In this document: piece by piece, positions 1 through 8,630 of the stretch | Numbering within the stretch: position 1 is the stretch's first letter | Layout of the letters: each line of letters starts with the position of its first letter | NCBI RefSeq assembly: GCF_003601925.1 | Contig: NZ_QZWH01000015.1 | Coordinates: 16,692-80,691 of the forward strand | Reading direction: 5' to 3' | Origin: Buttiauxella izardii | GTDB lineage: Bacteria > Pseudomonadota > Gammaproteobacteria > Enterobacterales > Enterobacteriaceae | DNA length: 64,000 nt | Notes under the pieces: model-generated | Told to the model about the DNA's origin: nothing | The model's input: only the letters and a program-made list of their open reading frames with translations | Databases searched by the model: none | Position numbers and translations under genes: made by a program

Positions 1-776
1 CCGAAGATGCGGATGCATTCCGTGTATCCGGTCGTGGCGAACTGCACCTGTCAGTTCTTATCGAAAACATGCGTCGTGAAGGCTTCGAACTGGCTGTGTC
101 CCGTCCGAAAGTAATCAACCGTATGATCGATGGCCGTATGCAAGAGCCGTTCGAGAACGTGACTCTGGATATCGAAGAACAGCACCAGGGTTCTGTCATG
201 CAGGCGATGGGCGAGCGTAAGGGCGATGTCAAAGACATGATCCCTGACGGCAAAGGTCGTATCCGTCTGGATTACCTGATCCCAGCACGTGGCCTGATCG
301 GCTTCCGTACTGAGTTCATGACCATGACTTCTGGTACTGGTCTGCTGTACTCCACATTCAGCCACTACGACGACGTGAAACCAGGCGAAATCGGCCAGCG
401 TCAGAACGGCGTGCTGATCTCTAACGGCCAGGGTAAAGCAGTTGCGTTTGCTCTGTTCGGTCTGCAAGATCGCGGCAAGCTGTTCCTGGGTCACGGTGCT
501 GAAGTTTACGAAGGCCAGATCATCGGTATTCACAGTCGTTCTAACGACCTGACTGTAAACTGCCTGACCGGTAAGAAACTGACCAACATGCGTGCTTCCG
601 GTACTGACGAAGCAACCACTTTGGTTCCTGCACTGAAGATGTCTCTGGAGCAAGCTCTGGAATTCATCGATGACGACGAACTGGTAGAAGTAACACCTAC
701 TTCTGTCCGTATTCGTAAACGTCACCTGACTGAAAACGACCGCAAACGCGCGGGTCGTGGCGGCAAAGAAGCGTAA
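1..776 (+). CDS. typA: Ribosome-associated GTPase TypA/BipA, 3' part only
   Basis: The gene enters from the left edge, so only the last 257 or so residues of a protein of about 607 are here. The GTPase domain is outside the window. What remains is the end of the elongation-factor-like region and the TypA-specific C-terminal domain, with the family stretches [33 protein letters not shown] and [12 protein letters not shown], and a basic tail ending RAGRGGKEA. TypA is a translational GTPase that binds the 70S ribosome and helps ribosome assembly and growth at low temperature or under stress. The reading frame is open from base 3 to the TAA at 774-776, and an intrinsic terminator follows directly. 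A long open frame on the opposite strand across the same bases is a codon-bias shadow. Confidence 0.97.
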   Translation, partial: EDADAFRVSGRGELHLSVLIENMRREGFELAVSRPKVINRMIDGRMQEPFENVTLDIEEQHQGSVMQAMGERKGDVKDMIPDGKGRIRLDYLIPARGLIGFRTEFMTMTSGTGLLYSTFSHYDDVKPGEIGQRQNGVLISNGQGKAVAFALFGLQDRGKLFLGHGAEVYEGQIIGIHSRSNDLTVNCLTGKKLTNMRASGTDEATTLVPALKMSLEQALEFIDDDELVEVTPTSVRIRKRHLTENDRKRAGRGGKEA

Positions 777-800
777 GTTTCTTTCCTGCAAAGCATTGAA

Positions 801-830
801 GCCCTGCCTGTTTAGGCGGGGCTTTTTTTA
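801..830 (+). terminator. Intrinsic terminator of typA
   Basis: GCCCTGCC and GGCGGGGC pair around a TGTTTA loop, with one T-G wobble, and are followed by TTTTTTTA. It lies 25 bases after the typA stop and closes that transcription unit. Confidence 0.88.
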
Positions 831-839
831 TTTTCATTT

Positions 840-1115
840 TTGAAAAAACTAGACTATCTCTGGCTAAGTGTTTTTAAATGCGAATTCAGACGTTCTCACA
901 TTAATTTTAATTTATTAGTCAGTGTTGTTATCTTTATCTTGTTTTTATTCTTCAGTCTAATATTTAATAACTTACTCTACGGAGATGATTGTATTTATAT
1001 TACCAATGTGATTCTTGTTAATTATAAATGGAATTTATATATGCTTCGAAGTTATGCTTTCAAACCATTTTTCACCAACTTTAGTGCAAATACTGATATT
1101 CATGGTGAAATATGA
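840..1115 (+). CDS. Small hypothetical membrane protein, doubtful
   Basis: An open frame of 91 codons in very AT-rich DNA. It would begin at a TTG inside the T-rich tail of the typA terminator with no visible ribosome binding site, so the start is poor. The predicted product has one strongly hydrophobic stretch (about residues 26-46, rich in I, L, F and V). Its stop overlaps the ATG of the next gene as ATGA, the usual sign of translational coupling, which is the main argument that it is or was coding. I do not recognise the family. It could be the 3' remnant of a longer gene whose start has been lost. Base composition is unlike typA and yihX on either side and suggests acquired DNA. Confidence 0.3.
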   Translation: MKKLDYLWLSVFKCEFRRSHINFNLLVSVVIFILFLFFSLIFNNLLYGDDCIYITNVILVNYKWNLYMLRSYAFKPFFTNFSANTDIHGEI

Positions 1116-1597
1116 AGTCGCCATCAATCAAAATCAGGCTTTTTTTGTTTATACTTTTTATTATTATGATAACTCTTAATATGTGGTCTTTGCGTCATGT
1201 GAATATAATTCATGCTAGCGCTAAAGGTTCTGGAGGGAGTGCTATTGTTGTAGACCATTTTCCCTACACCGATCGTGATAGAATTCATTGGTATTTAGAC
1301 CATAGAAAGGAGTTGCAGGAGATTTATGGTGTGCCTGGGAAGGACGAGTATTCAATTTTGATTTGGGGTATTGGTGAGGGTTTTTTAAACCCCGAAAAAA
1401 ATTACAAACGTGATTTATATTGTTTCATGGATATACATGAAAAAAATAAATGCATAGAGAAAAACTTATACCTCAAAGTAAGATTGTTTAAAAACGGAGA
1501 TGAGATTAAAAAAGAGGTACTTGAAATTGGATACAGTGGATATTCTTATTCTGTCGATAAACAAGGGAAGTTGATAGCTGAAAGGAATGGGGGATGA
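1112..1597 (+). CDS. DUF943 family protein
   Basis: 161 residues. An N-terminal membrane anchor (about residues 8-24, LFLFILFIIMITLNMW) is followed by an extracytoplasmic-looking domain with VDHFPYTDRDRIHWYLDHR and a YGVPG turn. These fit the enterobacterial DUF943 family as I remember it; members are single-pass proteins of about 150-170 residues with no known function. The start is an ATG overlapping the preceding stop (ATGA), with GGTGA four bases upstream. The DNA is AT-rich compared with flanking housekeeping genes, and the gene sits where E. coli carries the yih sulfoquinovose genes, so it looks like an accessory insertion. DUF943 genes often occur beside small partner genes; whether the upstream frame is such a partner is unknown. 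Confidence 0.72.
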   Translation: MKSPSIKIRLFLFILFIIMITLNMWSLRHVNIIHASAKGSGGSAIVVDHFPYTDRDRIHWYLDHRKELQEIYGVPGKDEYSILIWGIGEGFLNPEKNYKRDLYCFMDIHEKNKCIEKNLYLKVRLFKNGDEIKKEVLEIGYSGYSYSVDKQGKLIAERNGG

Positions 1598-1604
1598 AAG
1601 ACCG

Positions 1605-1800
1605 TCACCATTGCTGCTGATGACGGTAAATTAATGTTCCGTACCCAAAATAATTCTCAGGTAAGTGACTCAGGTTTGTGAGTGCATTCAACATCCCTAC
1701 AATTTGCAGAATGCCGGGGATTTCTACATAACGTTCCTTCACGCCGCTGTAGCACCCCCACATACAAAGTAATCCGCAGGTGGCGAAAATCGTGGCGGCG
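1605..1800 (-). pseudogene. 3' remnant of an unidentified membrane protein gene
   Basis: On the minus strand an open frame of about 65 codons ends at the TGA at 1605-1607. It encodes one hydrophobic segment followed by GVKERYVEIPGILQIVGML and a C-terminal tail rich in aromatic residues and glutamine (YRHQQQW). Its 5' end runs into the broken 5' end of the yihW remnant on the other strand, so both genes have lost their starts at the same junction near 1780-1800. No start codon context or ribosome site precedes it. I do not recognise the family. A short inverted repeat (ACCGTCA at 1601-1607, TGACGGT at 1621-1627) overlaps its stop. Confidence 0.4.
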
Positions 1801-2103
1801 ACCACGTTTGTTGAAGGTTTTCGCGCGGATTATCTGATAACCAGCGTTGGGGCGATTGAGCCTGATGGCGCGCTGCTGGATTTTGATGTGAACGAAGTCA
1901 GCGTGGTGAAAGCGATGATGTCGCATTCCCGCCATATTTTGCTCGCAGCAGATCACACCAAATTTCACGCTTCCGCGGCAGTTGAGATTGGTAATACTCG
2001 GCAAGTCACGGCGCTGTTTACCGATCTGCAACCGGACGAACGTCTGCAAAGCTTACTCAAGCAGCAGCAGATTGAGGTGATTGTGTCAGAGTTTGCGGGG
2101 TAG
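1798..2103 (+). pseudogene. yihW: Truncated DeoR-type regulator YihW/CsqR, C-terminal remnant
   Basis: About 100 codons match the C-terminal sugar-phosphate-sensing domain of YihW (CsqR), the DeoR-family repressor of sulfoquinovose catabolism. Recognisable stretches are FRADYLITSVGAIEPDGALLDFDVNE, split here by eye, and LLAADHTKFHASAAVEIG. The full protein has about 261 residues; the N-terminal helix-turn-helix and the first part of the effector domain are missing, so DNA binding is impossible. The match starts close to 1798, just after a run belonging to the opposite-strand remnant. The only start codon is a GTG at 1780 that lies in the foreign part. Position directly upstream of yihX agrees with E. 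coli order, where yihW precedes yihX; the rest of the yih cluster is gone from this site. Confidence 0.82.
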
Positions 2104-2242
2104 GGCTGCGCTAAAAACCGAGTTTGCTTATCTCACAGATTAACGATCAAGCTCGCATTCGTTGACGTCTCGTTGTGACAGCCCCTATCCACCCTCTCCG
2201 ATAACCGCTACAGTTATTTGTCCATGCGCAAAGGAGAGGCTT

Positions 2243-2839
2243 ATGTTGTATATCTTTGATTTAGGTAACGTCATTGTTGATATCGACTTCAACCGCGTGA
2301 TGGGGGTCTGGAGCGATTACAGCCGCGTACCACTGGCGAATTTGCAAAAAAGTTTTGTCATGGGTGATGCGTTCAAACGCCACGAGCGCGGGCAGATTAG
2401 CGATGAAGAGTTCGCCACTGCGGTGTGCGAGGAAATGGGCATGGCGCTGAGCTTTGATCAGTTCTCTGCGGGCTGGCAGGCTATTTTTGTTGGTTTGCGT
2501 CCGGAAGTTATCAATGTGATGAATAAACTTCGTGAACAAGGCCATCGCGTTGTAGTGCTTTCCAATACCAACCGTTTACACACTTATTTCTGGCCGGGTG
2601 AATATCCACAAATTGGCCTGGCGGCGGATAAAATCTATCTATCCCAGGAAATGGGCATGCGTAAACCAGACGTTGAGATCTACCAAAAACTCCTAGAAGA
2701 AGAAGGTTTTTCTGCCAGTGAAGCGGTCTTTTTTGACGACAACGCCGATAATATTAAAGGAGCTCAACAGTTGGGGATCACCAGCATTCTGGTGACCGGA
2801 AAAGAGACGGTGCCCGGCTATTTCGCAAAAGGCCTATGA
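2243..2839 (+). CDS. yihX: HAD-family alpha-D-glucose-1-phosphate phosphatase YihX
   Basis: 198 residues, one fewer than the E. coli protein. YihX is a cytosolic haloacid-dehalogenase-type phosphatase that releases glucose from glucose 1-phosphate and other sugar phosphates. The N-terminal HAD motif is present with the nucleophile Asp6 in FDLGNV, then the Ser/Thr motif VVLSNTN near residue 112, the lysine in GMRKPD, and the metal-binding acid pair in VFFDDNADN. The start at 2243 is chosen over an upstream in-frame codon because AAGGAG sits seven bases before it and because the product then begins MLYIFDLGN like its relatives. The stop overlaps the yihY start (ATGA), as does the next junction, so yihX-yihY-dtd form one translationally coupled operon. 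Confidence 0.95.
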   Translation: MLYIFDLGNVIVDIDFNRVMGVWSDYSRVPLANLQKSFVMGDAFKRHERGQISDEEFATAVCEEMGMALSFDQFSAGWQAIFVGLRPEVINVMNKLREQGHRVVVLSNTNRLHTYFWPGEYPQIGLAADKIYLSQEMGMRKPDVEIYQKLLEEEGFSASEAVFFDDNADNIKGAQQLGITSILVTGKETVPGYFAKGL

Positions 2840-3708
2840 TCAAAAACGTTCATCGTAAAACGAGTCAACACCTCAGGCCGTGTATCGCCTGGGGGAAGTT
2901 GCTCTGGCATCGCATCGACCAGGACAATATGACCACGCTTGCAGGGAATCTTGCCTACGTGTCATTGCTTTCGCTGGTGCCTTTGGTTGCGGTGGTGTTT
3001 GCACTTTTTGCTGCATTCCCCATGTTTGCTGATGTCAGCATTCAACTTCGTCATTTTGTCTTCTCAAATTTCTTGCCTGCGACAGGCGACATTATCCAGC
3101 GCTATATCGAGCAGTTTGTTGCTAACTCCAACAAGATGACGGCGGTAGGGGCCTGCGGGCTTATCGTGACTGCGTTGCTGCTGATGTATGCCGTGGATAG
3201 TGCGCTCAATACCATCTGGCGCAGCACACGCACGCGGCCAAAAATCTATTCGTTCGCCGTCTACTGGATGATTTTAACGCTTGGGCCGCTGTTGGCTGGT
3301 GCAAGCCTGGTGATTAGCTCGTATCTGCTGTCGTTGCGCTGGGTGACGGGCTTTAACAGCTCGATTGATATTTTGCTGCGTGTTTTCCCGTTGCTGCTTT
3401 CCTGGCTTTCTTTTTGGATGTTGTACAGCATTGTCCCAACGACTCGTGTCCCGGTACGCGACGCACTGATTGGCTCGCTGGTAGCAGCTCTATTATTTGA
3501 GCTAGGTAAGAAAGGTTTTGCCCTCTACATCACCATGTTTCCCTCTTACCAATTGATTTACGGCGTATTAGCCGTGATCCCCATTTTGTTTGTCTGGGTC
3601 TACTGGACCTGGTGTATCGTGTTGCTCGGTGCCGAAATTACTGTCACTCTCGGCGATTACCGCAAACTTCGCATTGAAGCTCAGCAGGAAAAATTGGAAG
3701 AACCATGA
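2836..3708 (+). CDS. yihY: YihY/BrkB-family inner membrane protein
   Basis: 290 residues, the usual length. YihY (UPF0761) is a polytopic inner-membrane protein with about six transmembrane helices. It was once called Rbn (RNase BN) in error, and its function remains unsettled. Visible features are an early cytoplasmic stretch, helices around residues 35-60, 95-120, 140-165, 180-200, 210-230 and 245-270, and the conserved [16 protein letters not shown] segment typical of the BrkB/YihY domain. The ATG at 2836 overlaps the yihX stop; its own stop overlaps the dtd start. Nothing is odd about codon use or length. Confidence 0.93.
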   Translation: MIKNVHRKTSQHLRPCIAWGKLLWHRIDQDNMTTLAGNLAYVSLLSLVPLVAVVFALFAAFPMFADVSIQLRHFVFSNFLPATGDIIQRYIEQFVANSNKMTAVGACGLIVTALLLMYAVDSALNTIWRSTRTRPKIYSFAVYWMILTLGPLLAGASLVISSYLLSLRWVTGFNSSIDILLRVFPLLLSWLSFWMLYSIVPTTRVPVRDALIGSLVAALLFELGKKGFALYITMFPSYQLIYGVLAVIPILFVWVYWTWCIVLLGAEITVTLGDYRKLRIEAQQEKLEEP

Positions 3709-4142
3709 TTGCATTAATTCAGCGCGTCACCCACGCTCGCGTCACCGTGGCGGGTGAAGTGACGGGTGAAATTGGCCCAGGACTTTTAGTGTTATTGGGT
3801 GTCGAAAAAGAAGATAACCAACAGAAAGCGAATCGTCTTTGCGAACGAGTTTTGGGTTACCGTATTTTTGGCGATGAAAACGACAAAATGAACCTGAATG
3901 TTCAGCAAGCCGGTGGCAGCGTGTTGGTTGTATCGCAATTTACTTTAGCGGCTGATACCGAACGCGGCATGCGTCCGAGTTTTTCCGGTGGCGCGGAACC
4001 TAAGCTTGCTGAAGAATTGTATGAATACTTTGTCGAACGCTGTCGACATCAAGGCATTGTGGCCGAAACAGGTCGCTTCGCCGCCGACATGCAGGTGAGC
4101 CTTACTAACGATGGCCCGGTGACTTTTTGGTTACAGGTCTAG
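3705..4142 (+). CDS. dtd: D-aminoacyl-tRNA deacylase
   Basis: 145 residues, identical in length to the E. coli enzyme. Dtd hydrolyses D-aminoacyl-tRNAs (and Gly-tRNA-Ala), recycling tRNA and keeping D-amino acids out of protein. Both family signatures are present: SQFTLAADT near residues 78-86 with the catalytic threonine, and the C-terminal TNDGPVTFW containing the cross-subunit Gly-Pro motif that enforces D-chirality. It is the last gene of the coupled yihX-yihY-dtd run. After its TAG comes a REP-like palindrome and then fabY. Confidence 0.96.
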   Translation: MIALIQRVTHARVTVAGEVTGEIGPGLLVLLGVEKEDNQQKANRLCERVLGYRIFGDENDKMNLNVQQAGGSVLVVSQFTLAADTERGMRPSFSGGAEPKLAEELYEYFVERCRHQGIVAETGRFAADMQVSLTNDGPVTFWLQV

Positions 4143-4169
4143 CAAACTGACGACAAGCTTTTTTGGTAG

Positions 4170-4195
4170 GTCGGATATGCGTAGCGTCATCCGAC
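4170..4195. repeat. REP-like palindrome between dtd and fabY
   Basis: GTCGGAT (4170-4176) and ATCCGAC (4189-4195) form a 7-bp stem around ATGCGTAGCGTC. Both the stem bases and the GGTAG lead-in resemble enterobacterial REP units. It is a single unit, not a BIME pair. Confidence 0.65.
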
Positions 4196-4246
4196 AAAAT
4201 TAACTCGCAGCCTTTACGGTCCCGCGTAACAAGAGAGAGTACATGT

Positions 4247-5188
4247 ATGTATCACCTTCGCGTACCGCAAACCGAAGAAGAGCTTGAGCTCTATTACCAG
4301 TTTCGCTGGGAGATGTTGCGTAAGCCGCTGCATCAACCCAAAGGCTCCGAACGCGATGCGTGGGATGCCATGGCCCATCACCAGATGGTGGTGGACGAAG
4401 AAGGCAATCCCGTAGCCATTGGGCGCTTGTATATCAATGCCGACAACGAAGCGGCTATCCGTTTTATGGCGGTTCATCCCTCGGTACAAGATAAGGGATT
4501 GGGCACGCTGGTAGCGATGACGCTTGAAACCGTTGCACGCCAGGAAGGCGTTAAACGTGTGGTGTGCAGCGCGCGTGAAGATGCCGTCGAGTTCTTTGCC
4601 AAATTGGGCTTTGAGAATCAGGGCGAAATTACCACGCCGTCCACCACGCCTATTCGCCACTATTTGATGATCAAACCCGTCGCCTCGCTGGATGACATTC
4701 TTCATCGCGCTGACTGGTGCGGTCAGTTGCAGCAGGCCTGGTACGAACACATCCCGTTAAGTGAAAAAATGGGCGTGCGTATCCTGCAATACACCGGGCA
4801 GAAATTCATTACCACCATGCCGGAGGCTGGCAATCAAAACCCCCATCAAACTTTATTTGCCGGTAGCCTGTTTTCGCTCGCGACGCTGACGGGCTGGGGG
4901 CTGATTTGGTTGATGCTGCGTGAGCGCCATCTCGGTGGCACGATTATTCTTGCTGACGCGCATATCCGATATAGCAACCCGATCACCGGAAGGCCGGGAG
5001 CCATTGCTGACTTAGGTTCATTGAGCGGCGATCTCGACCGCCTGGCGCGTGGCCGCAAAGCTCGCGTTGCGTTGCAAGTTGAGCTTTTCGGCGACGACAC
5101 GCCGGGGGCTGTTTTTGAAGGTGTGTATCTGGTGTTGCCAGCGAAACCTTTCGGGCCGCTCGAAGAAGGCGGCAACGAAGAAGAGTGA
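4247..5188 (+). CDS. fabY: FabY (YiiD), GNAT-thioesterase fusion for fatty acid initiation
   Basis: 313 residues from the ATG at 4247, which has AGAGAGAG seven bases upstream. The N-terminal half is a GNAT acyltransferase fold ([16 protein letters not shown], then the acyl-CoA loop [13 protein letters not shown] near residues 84-96). The C-terminal half is a hot-dog thioesterase-like domain ([19 protein letters not shown]). In E. coli the protein provides an alternative route to acetoacetyl-ACP for starting fatty acid synthesis. The annotated E. coli protein is about 16 residues longer. The codons just upstream here (from 4202, reading [12 protein letters not shown]) are similar to that extension but have no standard start codon in front of them, so the true start is uncertain. 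Transcription is convergent with yicH. Confidence 0.9.
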   Translation: MYHLRVPQTEEELELYYQFRWEMLRKPLHQPKGSERDAWDAMAHHQMVVDEEGNPVAIGRLYINADNEAAIRFMAVHPSVQDKGLGTLVAMTLETVARQEGVKRVVCSAREDAVEFFAKLGFENQGEITTPSTTPIRHYLMIKPVASLDDILHRADWCGQLQQAWYEHIPLSEKMGVRILQYTGQKFITTMPEAGNQNPHQTLFAGSLFSLATLTGWGLIWLMLRERHLGGTIILADAHIRYSNPITGRPGAIADLGSLSGDLDRLARGRKARVALQVELFGDDTPGAVFEGVYLVLPAKPFGPLEEGGNEEE

Positions 5189-5191
5189 CTG

Positions 5192-5211
5192 CCCGGCGCT
5201 TATGCGCCGGG
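5192..5211. terminator. Hairpin between convergent fabY and yicH
   Basis: CCCGGCGC and GCGCCGGG form a perfect 8-bp stem with a TTAT loop. It starts four bases after the fabY stop and covers the yicH stop codon. There is no T-run on either side, so it may stabilise 3' ends rather than terminate alone. Confidence 0.55.
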
Positions 5212-6882
5212 AACTTCCCCATTCTGCATACTTTGCAGCACTTGCTTTCCGTCGCTGCTGGTGGCCTGCAAAGTGCCGTTCACCGTCGGTTTAAGCGGTG
5301 TTTGCGCAGCAATATTTCCCGTGACAGAAAGCTGCAAATTCCCGTTCCCTTCCAGCGGTACGGCAGGCCATCCCCATTGCTGCAATACGTTTACCGGCAC
5401 CGAACGCCCACGAAGATTAATCGCCGAATTGCGCTGTGGAGCCTGCGAAATTGCACCTGTCGCCTCCAGCATTCCTTCGCCCGAAAACGCACTTAATTCC
5501 GTAATCGTGATTTGGCTGTCGGTGGCATTCAATGAAATCGACGGGCGACGAACATCCACGCGGTTAAACGTGGCGGCTGCGGCATTCAGGGTGGCGTTAC
5601 CGCTCCAGATCCCCCACTGATGGTTGCGCACCACTTCGATATTGTTCGCTGTGGCGTCCAAAGACGTGAGCTGGAACGGGAAGGTTGGATCGATATCAAT
5701 CACCAGGTTCCGGTTTGCCGTGAGCTTTTTAATCGATACCGAGTTTAGCCATTGCGGTAAAGGCTCCATCCAGAGGGTTTTCCAGTCGGCGGGCAGCGTA
5801 TATTCCATCCCGGCAAAAACCAGCTCGTCGAGAGCGAGTTTTTTCTCGTTACGTTGCCATTCGCCCGAAGCGCGAACCATGCCTCTTTCCCAGCGTGAGG
5901 TGAACTGGCGCAGCGAAGCGGTTTGCTGGTTAAAATCGATGTTTACGATGGGATCATTAAGCTGGAAGCTGCCAATGATAAAGTCGCTGGCATTCATCGA
6001 CAGCCGCCCGTCATCGCTCTGCCATCCGCCATTTGCCAGCGTCAGGTTGCGCAAACTCAGATCTAAATCAGTGACTGCCCAATTTTTACCTTCCAGCCGC
6101 GCGTCGGTGACTTCCAGATTATCTATTTTTAGCGAAGGTACTGTGGTCAACGGGGCCAGGAAATCGGTAATCGATTTTGCAGTTTGCAGGCGAATGTCGT
6201 TTAAACGCAGGCTGCCAATTTGCCATGAACCATCAGCAAGACGATTTGCATTGCCTGTGAGCGAGCCGCGAGCGATATCAGCGCCAATCGTCGAAAGCGT
6301 GACTTGTTCATTATTGATTGCGCCCTGCAATAAGACATTGGTTGCGGGAACACCGTTGAGTGTCATGGAACCGGCGCTAAACTGAATATCCGCCGTATTT
6401 CCTAATACTTTTCCTTGCTGCGGCTGCCATGGCATCACGCCCCCGTTGACGCGCTGGGCATGCAAATCCCACTCGGTATTCGGGCTGTTTAGCGCCATAT
6501 CGCTTAATTGCAGCATATCGGCCTGGAATGGCAGTGGGGCGGCGTTTGGGCTGATATTCAGCGTTCCGTTTTGCAATAGAATCTTGTCGACGTGCATAGG
6601 TTCAGAGAACTGACGCGAACTCAGGCCAATATCAATATTTTGCGCAACCAGCGTAGCCGGTTGGCCTTTAAGTCCGAAGGTCACATTCGTCAGAGTAACG
6701 TGTGTTGGCGATGCCCAGCGATGATCCATCTCTTCATAAGAGAAATGGTAATCGCTTTTTTCGTTGACCCAACTGCTGACCTGCGCAGCTCCCCAGCGGG
6801 TTTGCAGCAAAATATAAGCCGCCAGAAGCAGTACAAATATGACGACCAATAACGCAATGAATAGCTTTCCGAGAAATTTCAT
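5200..6882 (-). CDS. yicH: AsmA-family inner membrane protein YicH
   Basis: 560 residues. YicH belongs to the AsmA-like family of bridge-type proteins, anchored in the inner membrane with a long periplasmic beta-rich domain and implicated in outer-membrane lipid homeostasis. An N-terminal transmembrane helix (about residues 5-27, KLFIALLVVIFVLLLAAYILL) precedes LQTRWGAAQVSSWV and then hundreds of residues of beta-strand pattern with the C-terminal AsmA region (LEATGAISQAPQRNS, GNLQLSVTG). I take the ATG at 6882 because GGAAGA lies just upstream and the product begins MKFLGKL like E. coli; an upstream in-frame start would add 15 unrelated residues. Transcribed in the same direction as xanP but separated by a strong hairpin. 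Confidence 0.93.
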   Translation of the reverse strand: MKFLGKLFIALLVVIFVLLLAAYILLQTRWGAAQVSSWVNEKSDYHFSYEEMDHRWASPTHVTLTNVTFGLKGQPATLVAQNIDIGLSSRQFSEPMHVDKILLQNGTLNISPNAAPLPFQADMLQLSDMALNSPNTEWDLHAQRVNGGVMPWQPQQGKVLGNTADIQFSAGSMTLNGVPATNVLLQGAINNEQVTLSTIGADIARGSLTGNANRLADGSWQIGSLRLNDIRLQTAKSITDFLAPLTTVPSLKIDNLEVTDARLEGKNWAVTDLDLSLRNLTLANGGWQSDDGRLSMNASDFIIGSFQLNDPIVNIDFNQQTASLRQFTSRWERGMVRASGEWQRNEKKLALDELVFAGMEYTLPADWKTLWMEPLPQWLNSVSIKKLTANRNLVIDIDPTFPFQLTSLDATANNIEVVRNHQWGIWSGNATLNAAAATFNRVDVRRPSISLNATDSQITITELSAFSGEGMLEATGAISQAPQRNSAINLRGRSVPVNVLQQWGWPAVPLEGNGNLQLSVTGNIAAQTPLKPTVNGTLQATSSDGKQVLQSMQNGEVPGA

Positions 6883-6968
6883 TGTCTTCCATCCCATGAA
6901 GTTTCGGTAACGGGTGTTATGCCCCAAATACGTTTATAGCTCAAGGATGGGATTGTCAGGAGGGGTAA

Positions 6969-7001
6969 CACGCGCTGATGTGAACAAATCATCAGCGCGT
7001 G
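6969..7001. terminator. 12-bp hairpin downstream of xanP
   Basis: CACGCGCTGATG (6969-6980) and CATCAGCGCGTG (6990-7001) form a perfect 12-bp stem around a 9-base loop, ending seven bases from the xanP stop codon. No clear T-run follows in the xanP direction; in the other direction ATTTTT follows after eight bases. Confidence 0.68.
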
Positions 7002-7008
7002 AGGTACA

Positions 7009-8400
7009 TCAATTTTTCTCAGGCGGGAAAATCAGGTTTAACACGATGGCGGTGATACCACCGGCAGCGATACCGGAGGAGAGCAACGTTTTCAGCCAGT
7101 CAGGAGCAAACTGAAGAATCAGTGGCTGCTGAGAAACGCCCATCCCGACTGCCAGTGACAGCGCAATAATCATAATTGCACGGCGGTTTAGCGGTTCGCG
7201 GGAAACAATACGCACACCGGATGCGGCGATAGTGCCGAACATGACGATAGTTGCGCCGCCCAAAACCGGCTCAGGAATATGCTGCACAAACCCGCTCACG
7301 GCTGGGAACAGGCCGAGCACAATCAACATTAGCGCGACCACAAATCCCACGTAACGACTGGCAACGCCGGTTAGCTGGATGACACCGTTGTTCTGACCAA
7401 AGCAAGAATTTGGGAAGGTATTGAATACGGCAGAAACGCAGGAGTTCAGGCCGTTTGCCAGCACGCCGCCTTTCAGGCGTTTCATATATAGCGGGCCGGA
7501 AACGGGCTGCTCGGAAACGTCAGACGTCGCCGTAATGTCGCCGATGGTTTCCAGTGAGGTCACCATAAACACCAGCATTAGCGGGATAAGCAGATTCCAG
7601 TCGATTCCCAGACCGTAGTAAAGCGGTGTTGGCACCATAATCAGGTCGGTATTGGTTGATGGCGCTACGTCCGGCAACATGCCCATCGCCCAGGCCAGCG
7701 CGTAACCCACAGCCATCGCGATAACCAGCGAAGCTACACGCAAGTAAGGGTTACGCTGGCGATTAAGCAGAATAATGACCAGCAAAACCGCGGCTGCCAG
7801 CATCAGATTTTTCGGTGCGCCAAAGGTGTGGTCGCTCATTGCGCCGTATCCGCCGCCGATGGACGTCAAACCCACCTGAATCAGCGACAGGCCGATAATC
7901 ATCACCACCACGCCAGAAACCAGTGGAGTAATAATGCGGCGAGCCAAATGCAGGAAGCGCGATAACAGCATTTCTGTGCAACTTGCGAGCATCAAGGTGC
8001 CAAACAACGCTGCCATCATCGTCGGCACATCGGCTCCGCCATTTTTCAATGCCATGCCGCCCATAATCAGCGGTGAGACAAAGTTAAAGCTGGTCCCCTG
8101 AATAGACAAAAGCCCAGAGCCGACAGGTCCCCAGGCTTTAATCTGGATAATCGATGCCACGCCTGAGGCGAACAACGACATGCTGATAATGTGTTGGGTA
8201 TCTTCAGCCGGTAGTCCCAGCGCCTGGCAAATCAACATCGCAGGCGTGATAACCGCTACAAACATCGCGAGTAAGTGCTGACCGGCAGCAAAAAGAGTTT
8301 GTGGGAGAGGAGGTCGGTCCTCGAGGCGGTAGATCAATTCACTGGAATGAGCCTTAGCAATCGGTTGCGCATCTTCAGACTCAACAGCATTAACAGACAT
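7009..8400 (-). CDS. xanP: Xanthine permease XanP
   Basis: 463 residues, the same as E. coli XanP (YicE). It is a proton-coupled high-affinity xanthine importer of the nucleobase-ascorbate transporter family with about 14 transmembrane segments. The QH element is seen as [10 protein letters not shown] near residues 38-47 and the family signature as [14 protein letters not shown] near residues 335-350; TM-rich sequence fills the rest. The start ATG at 8400 gives [13 protein letters not shown], matching family members. A PurR-type operator overlaps the -35 of a good promoter just upstream, so repression by purine sufficiency is likely. Divergent from gltS. Confidence 0.97.
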   Translation of the reverse strand: MSVNAVESEDAQPIAKAHSSELIYRLEDRPPLPQTLFAAGQHLLAMFVAVITPAMLICQALGLPAEDTQHIISMSLFASGVASIIQIKAWGPVGSGLLSIQGTSFNFVSPLIMGGMALKNGGADVPTMMAALFGTLMLASCTEMLLSRFLHLARRIITPLVSGVVVMIIGLSLIQVGLTSIGGGYGAMSDHTFGAPKNLMLAAAVLLVIILLNRQRNPYLRVASLVIAMAVGYALAWAMGMLPDVAPSTNTDLIMVPTPLYYGLGIDWNLLIPLMLVFMVTSLETIGDITATSDVSEQPVSGPLYMKRLKGGVLANGLNSCVSAVFNTFPNSCFGQNNGVIQLTGVASRYVGFVVALMLIVLGLFPAVSGFVQHIPEPVLGGATIVMFGTIAASGVRIVSREPLNRRAIMIIALSLAVGMGVSQQPLILQFAPDWLKTLLSSGIAAGGITAIVLNLIFPPEKN

Positions 8401-8430
8401 CAGAATTTATCCCCAGCAGAAAAAACGGTG

Positions 8431-8458
8431 ATTTTAACGGACTGAAGGGTAAAAGCAA
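8431..8458 (-). promoter_or_regulatory. Probable sigma-70 promoter of xanP
   Basis: On the minus strand TTGCTT (8458-8453) and TAAAAT (8436-8431) are separated by 16 bases and lie 30-58 bases upstream of the xanP start. The -35 is contained in the PurR-like palindrome. Confidence 0.6.
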
Positions 8459-8467
8459 ACGTTTGCT
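8454..8467. promoter_or_regulatory. PurR-type operator upstream of xanP
   Basis: AGCAAACGTTTGCT is a perfect 14-bp palindrome and matches the core of the E. coli PurR consensus ACGCAAACGTTTGCGT at 12 of 14 positions, including the entire GCAAACGTTTGC centre. It covers the -35 of the candidate xanP promoter, the position expected for repression. PurR with hypoxanthine or guanine as co-repressor would shut off xanthine uptake. Confidence 0.82.
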
Positions 8468-8630
8468 AGTGATGATTCCTAAGATAAAAAGTGTATATGC
8501 CGAGCTTTTTATATAACTTTCGACTGCTTTTTGGTTAAAATCCAGCTGCTGACTTTTCTAAACCCTGAAATTCCAGTGAAGGATAATTAAAAGCGTCTGT
8601 GAGAAATCTGCGCAAACAGGAGCACTTCTT

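Noticed and set aside
51..791. Long open frame antisense to typA
   Set aside because: It mirrors the codon bias of typA, lacks a start signal, and its translation is rich in His, Gln and Phe as is usual for such shadows.
1657..2049. Minus-strand open frame across the yihW remnant
   Set aside because: It is antisense to recognisable yihW codons and crosses the deletion junction, so it cannot be an old gene.
5624..6385. 253-codon open frame antisense to yicH
   Set aside because: Composition is that of a shadow frame (Ser/Arg-rich) and yicH is clearly the conserved gene.
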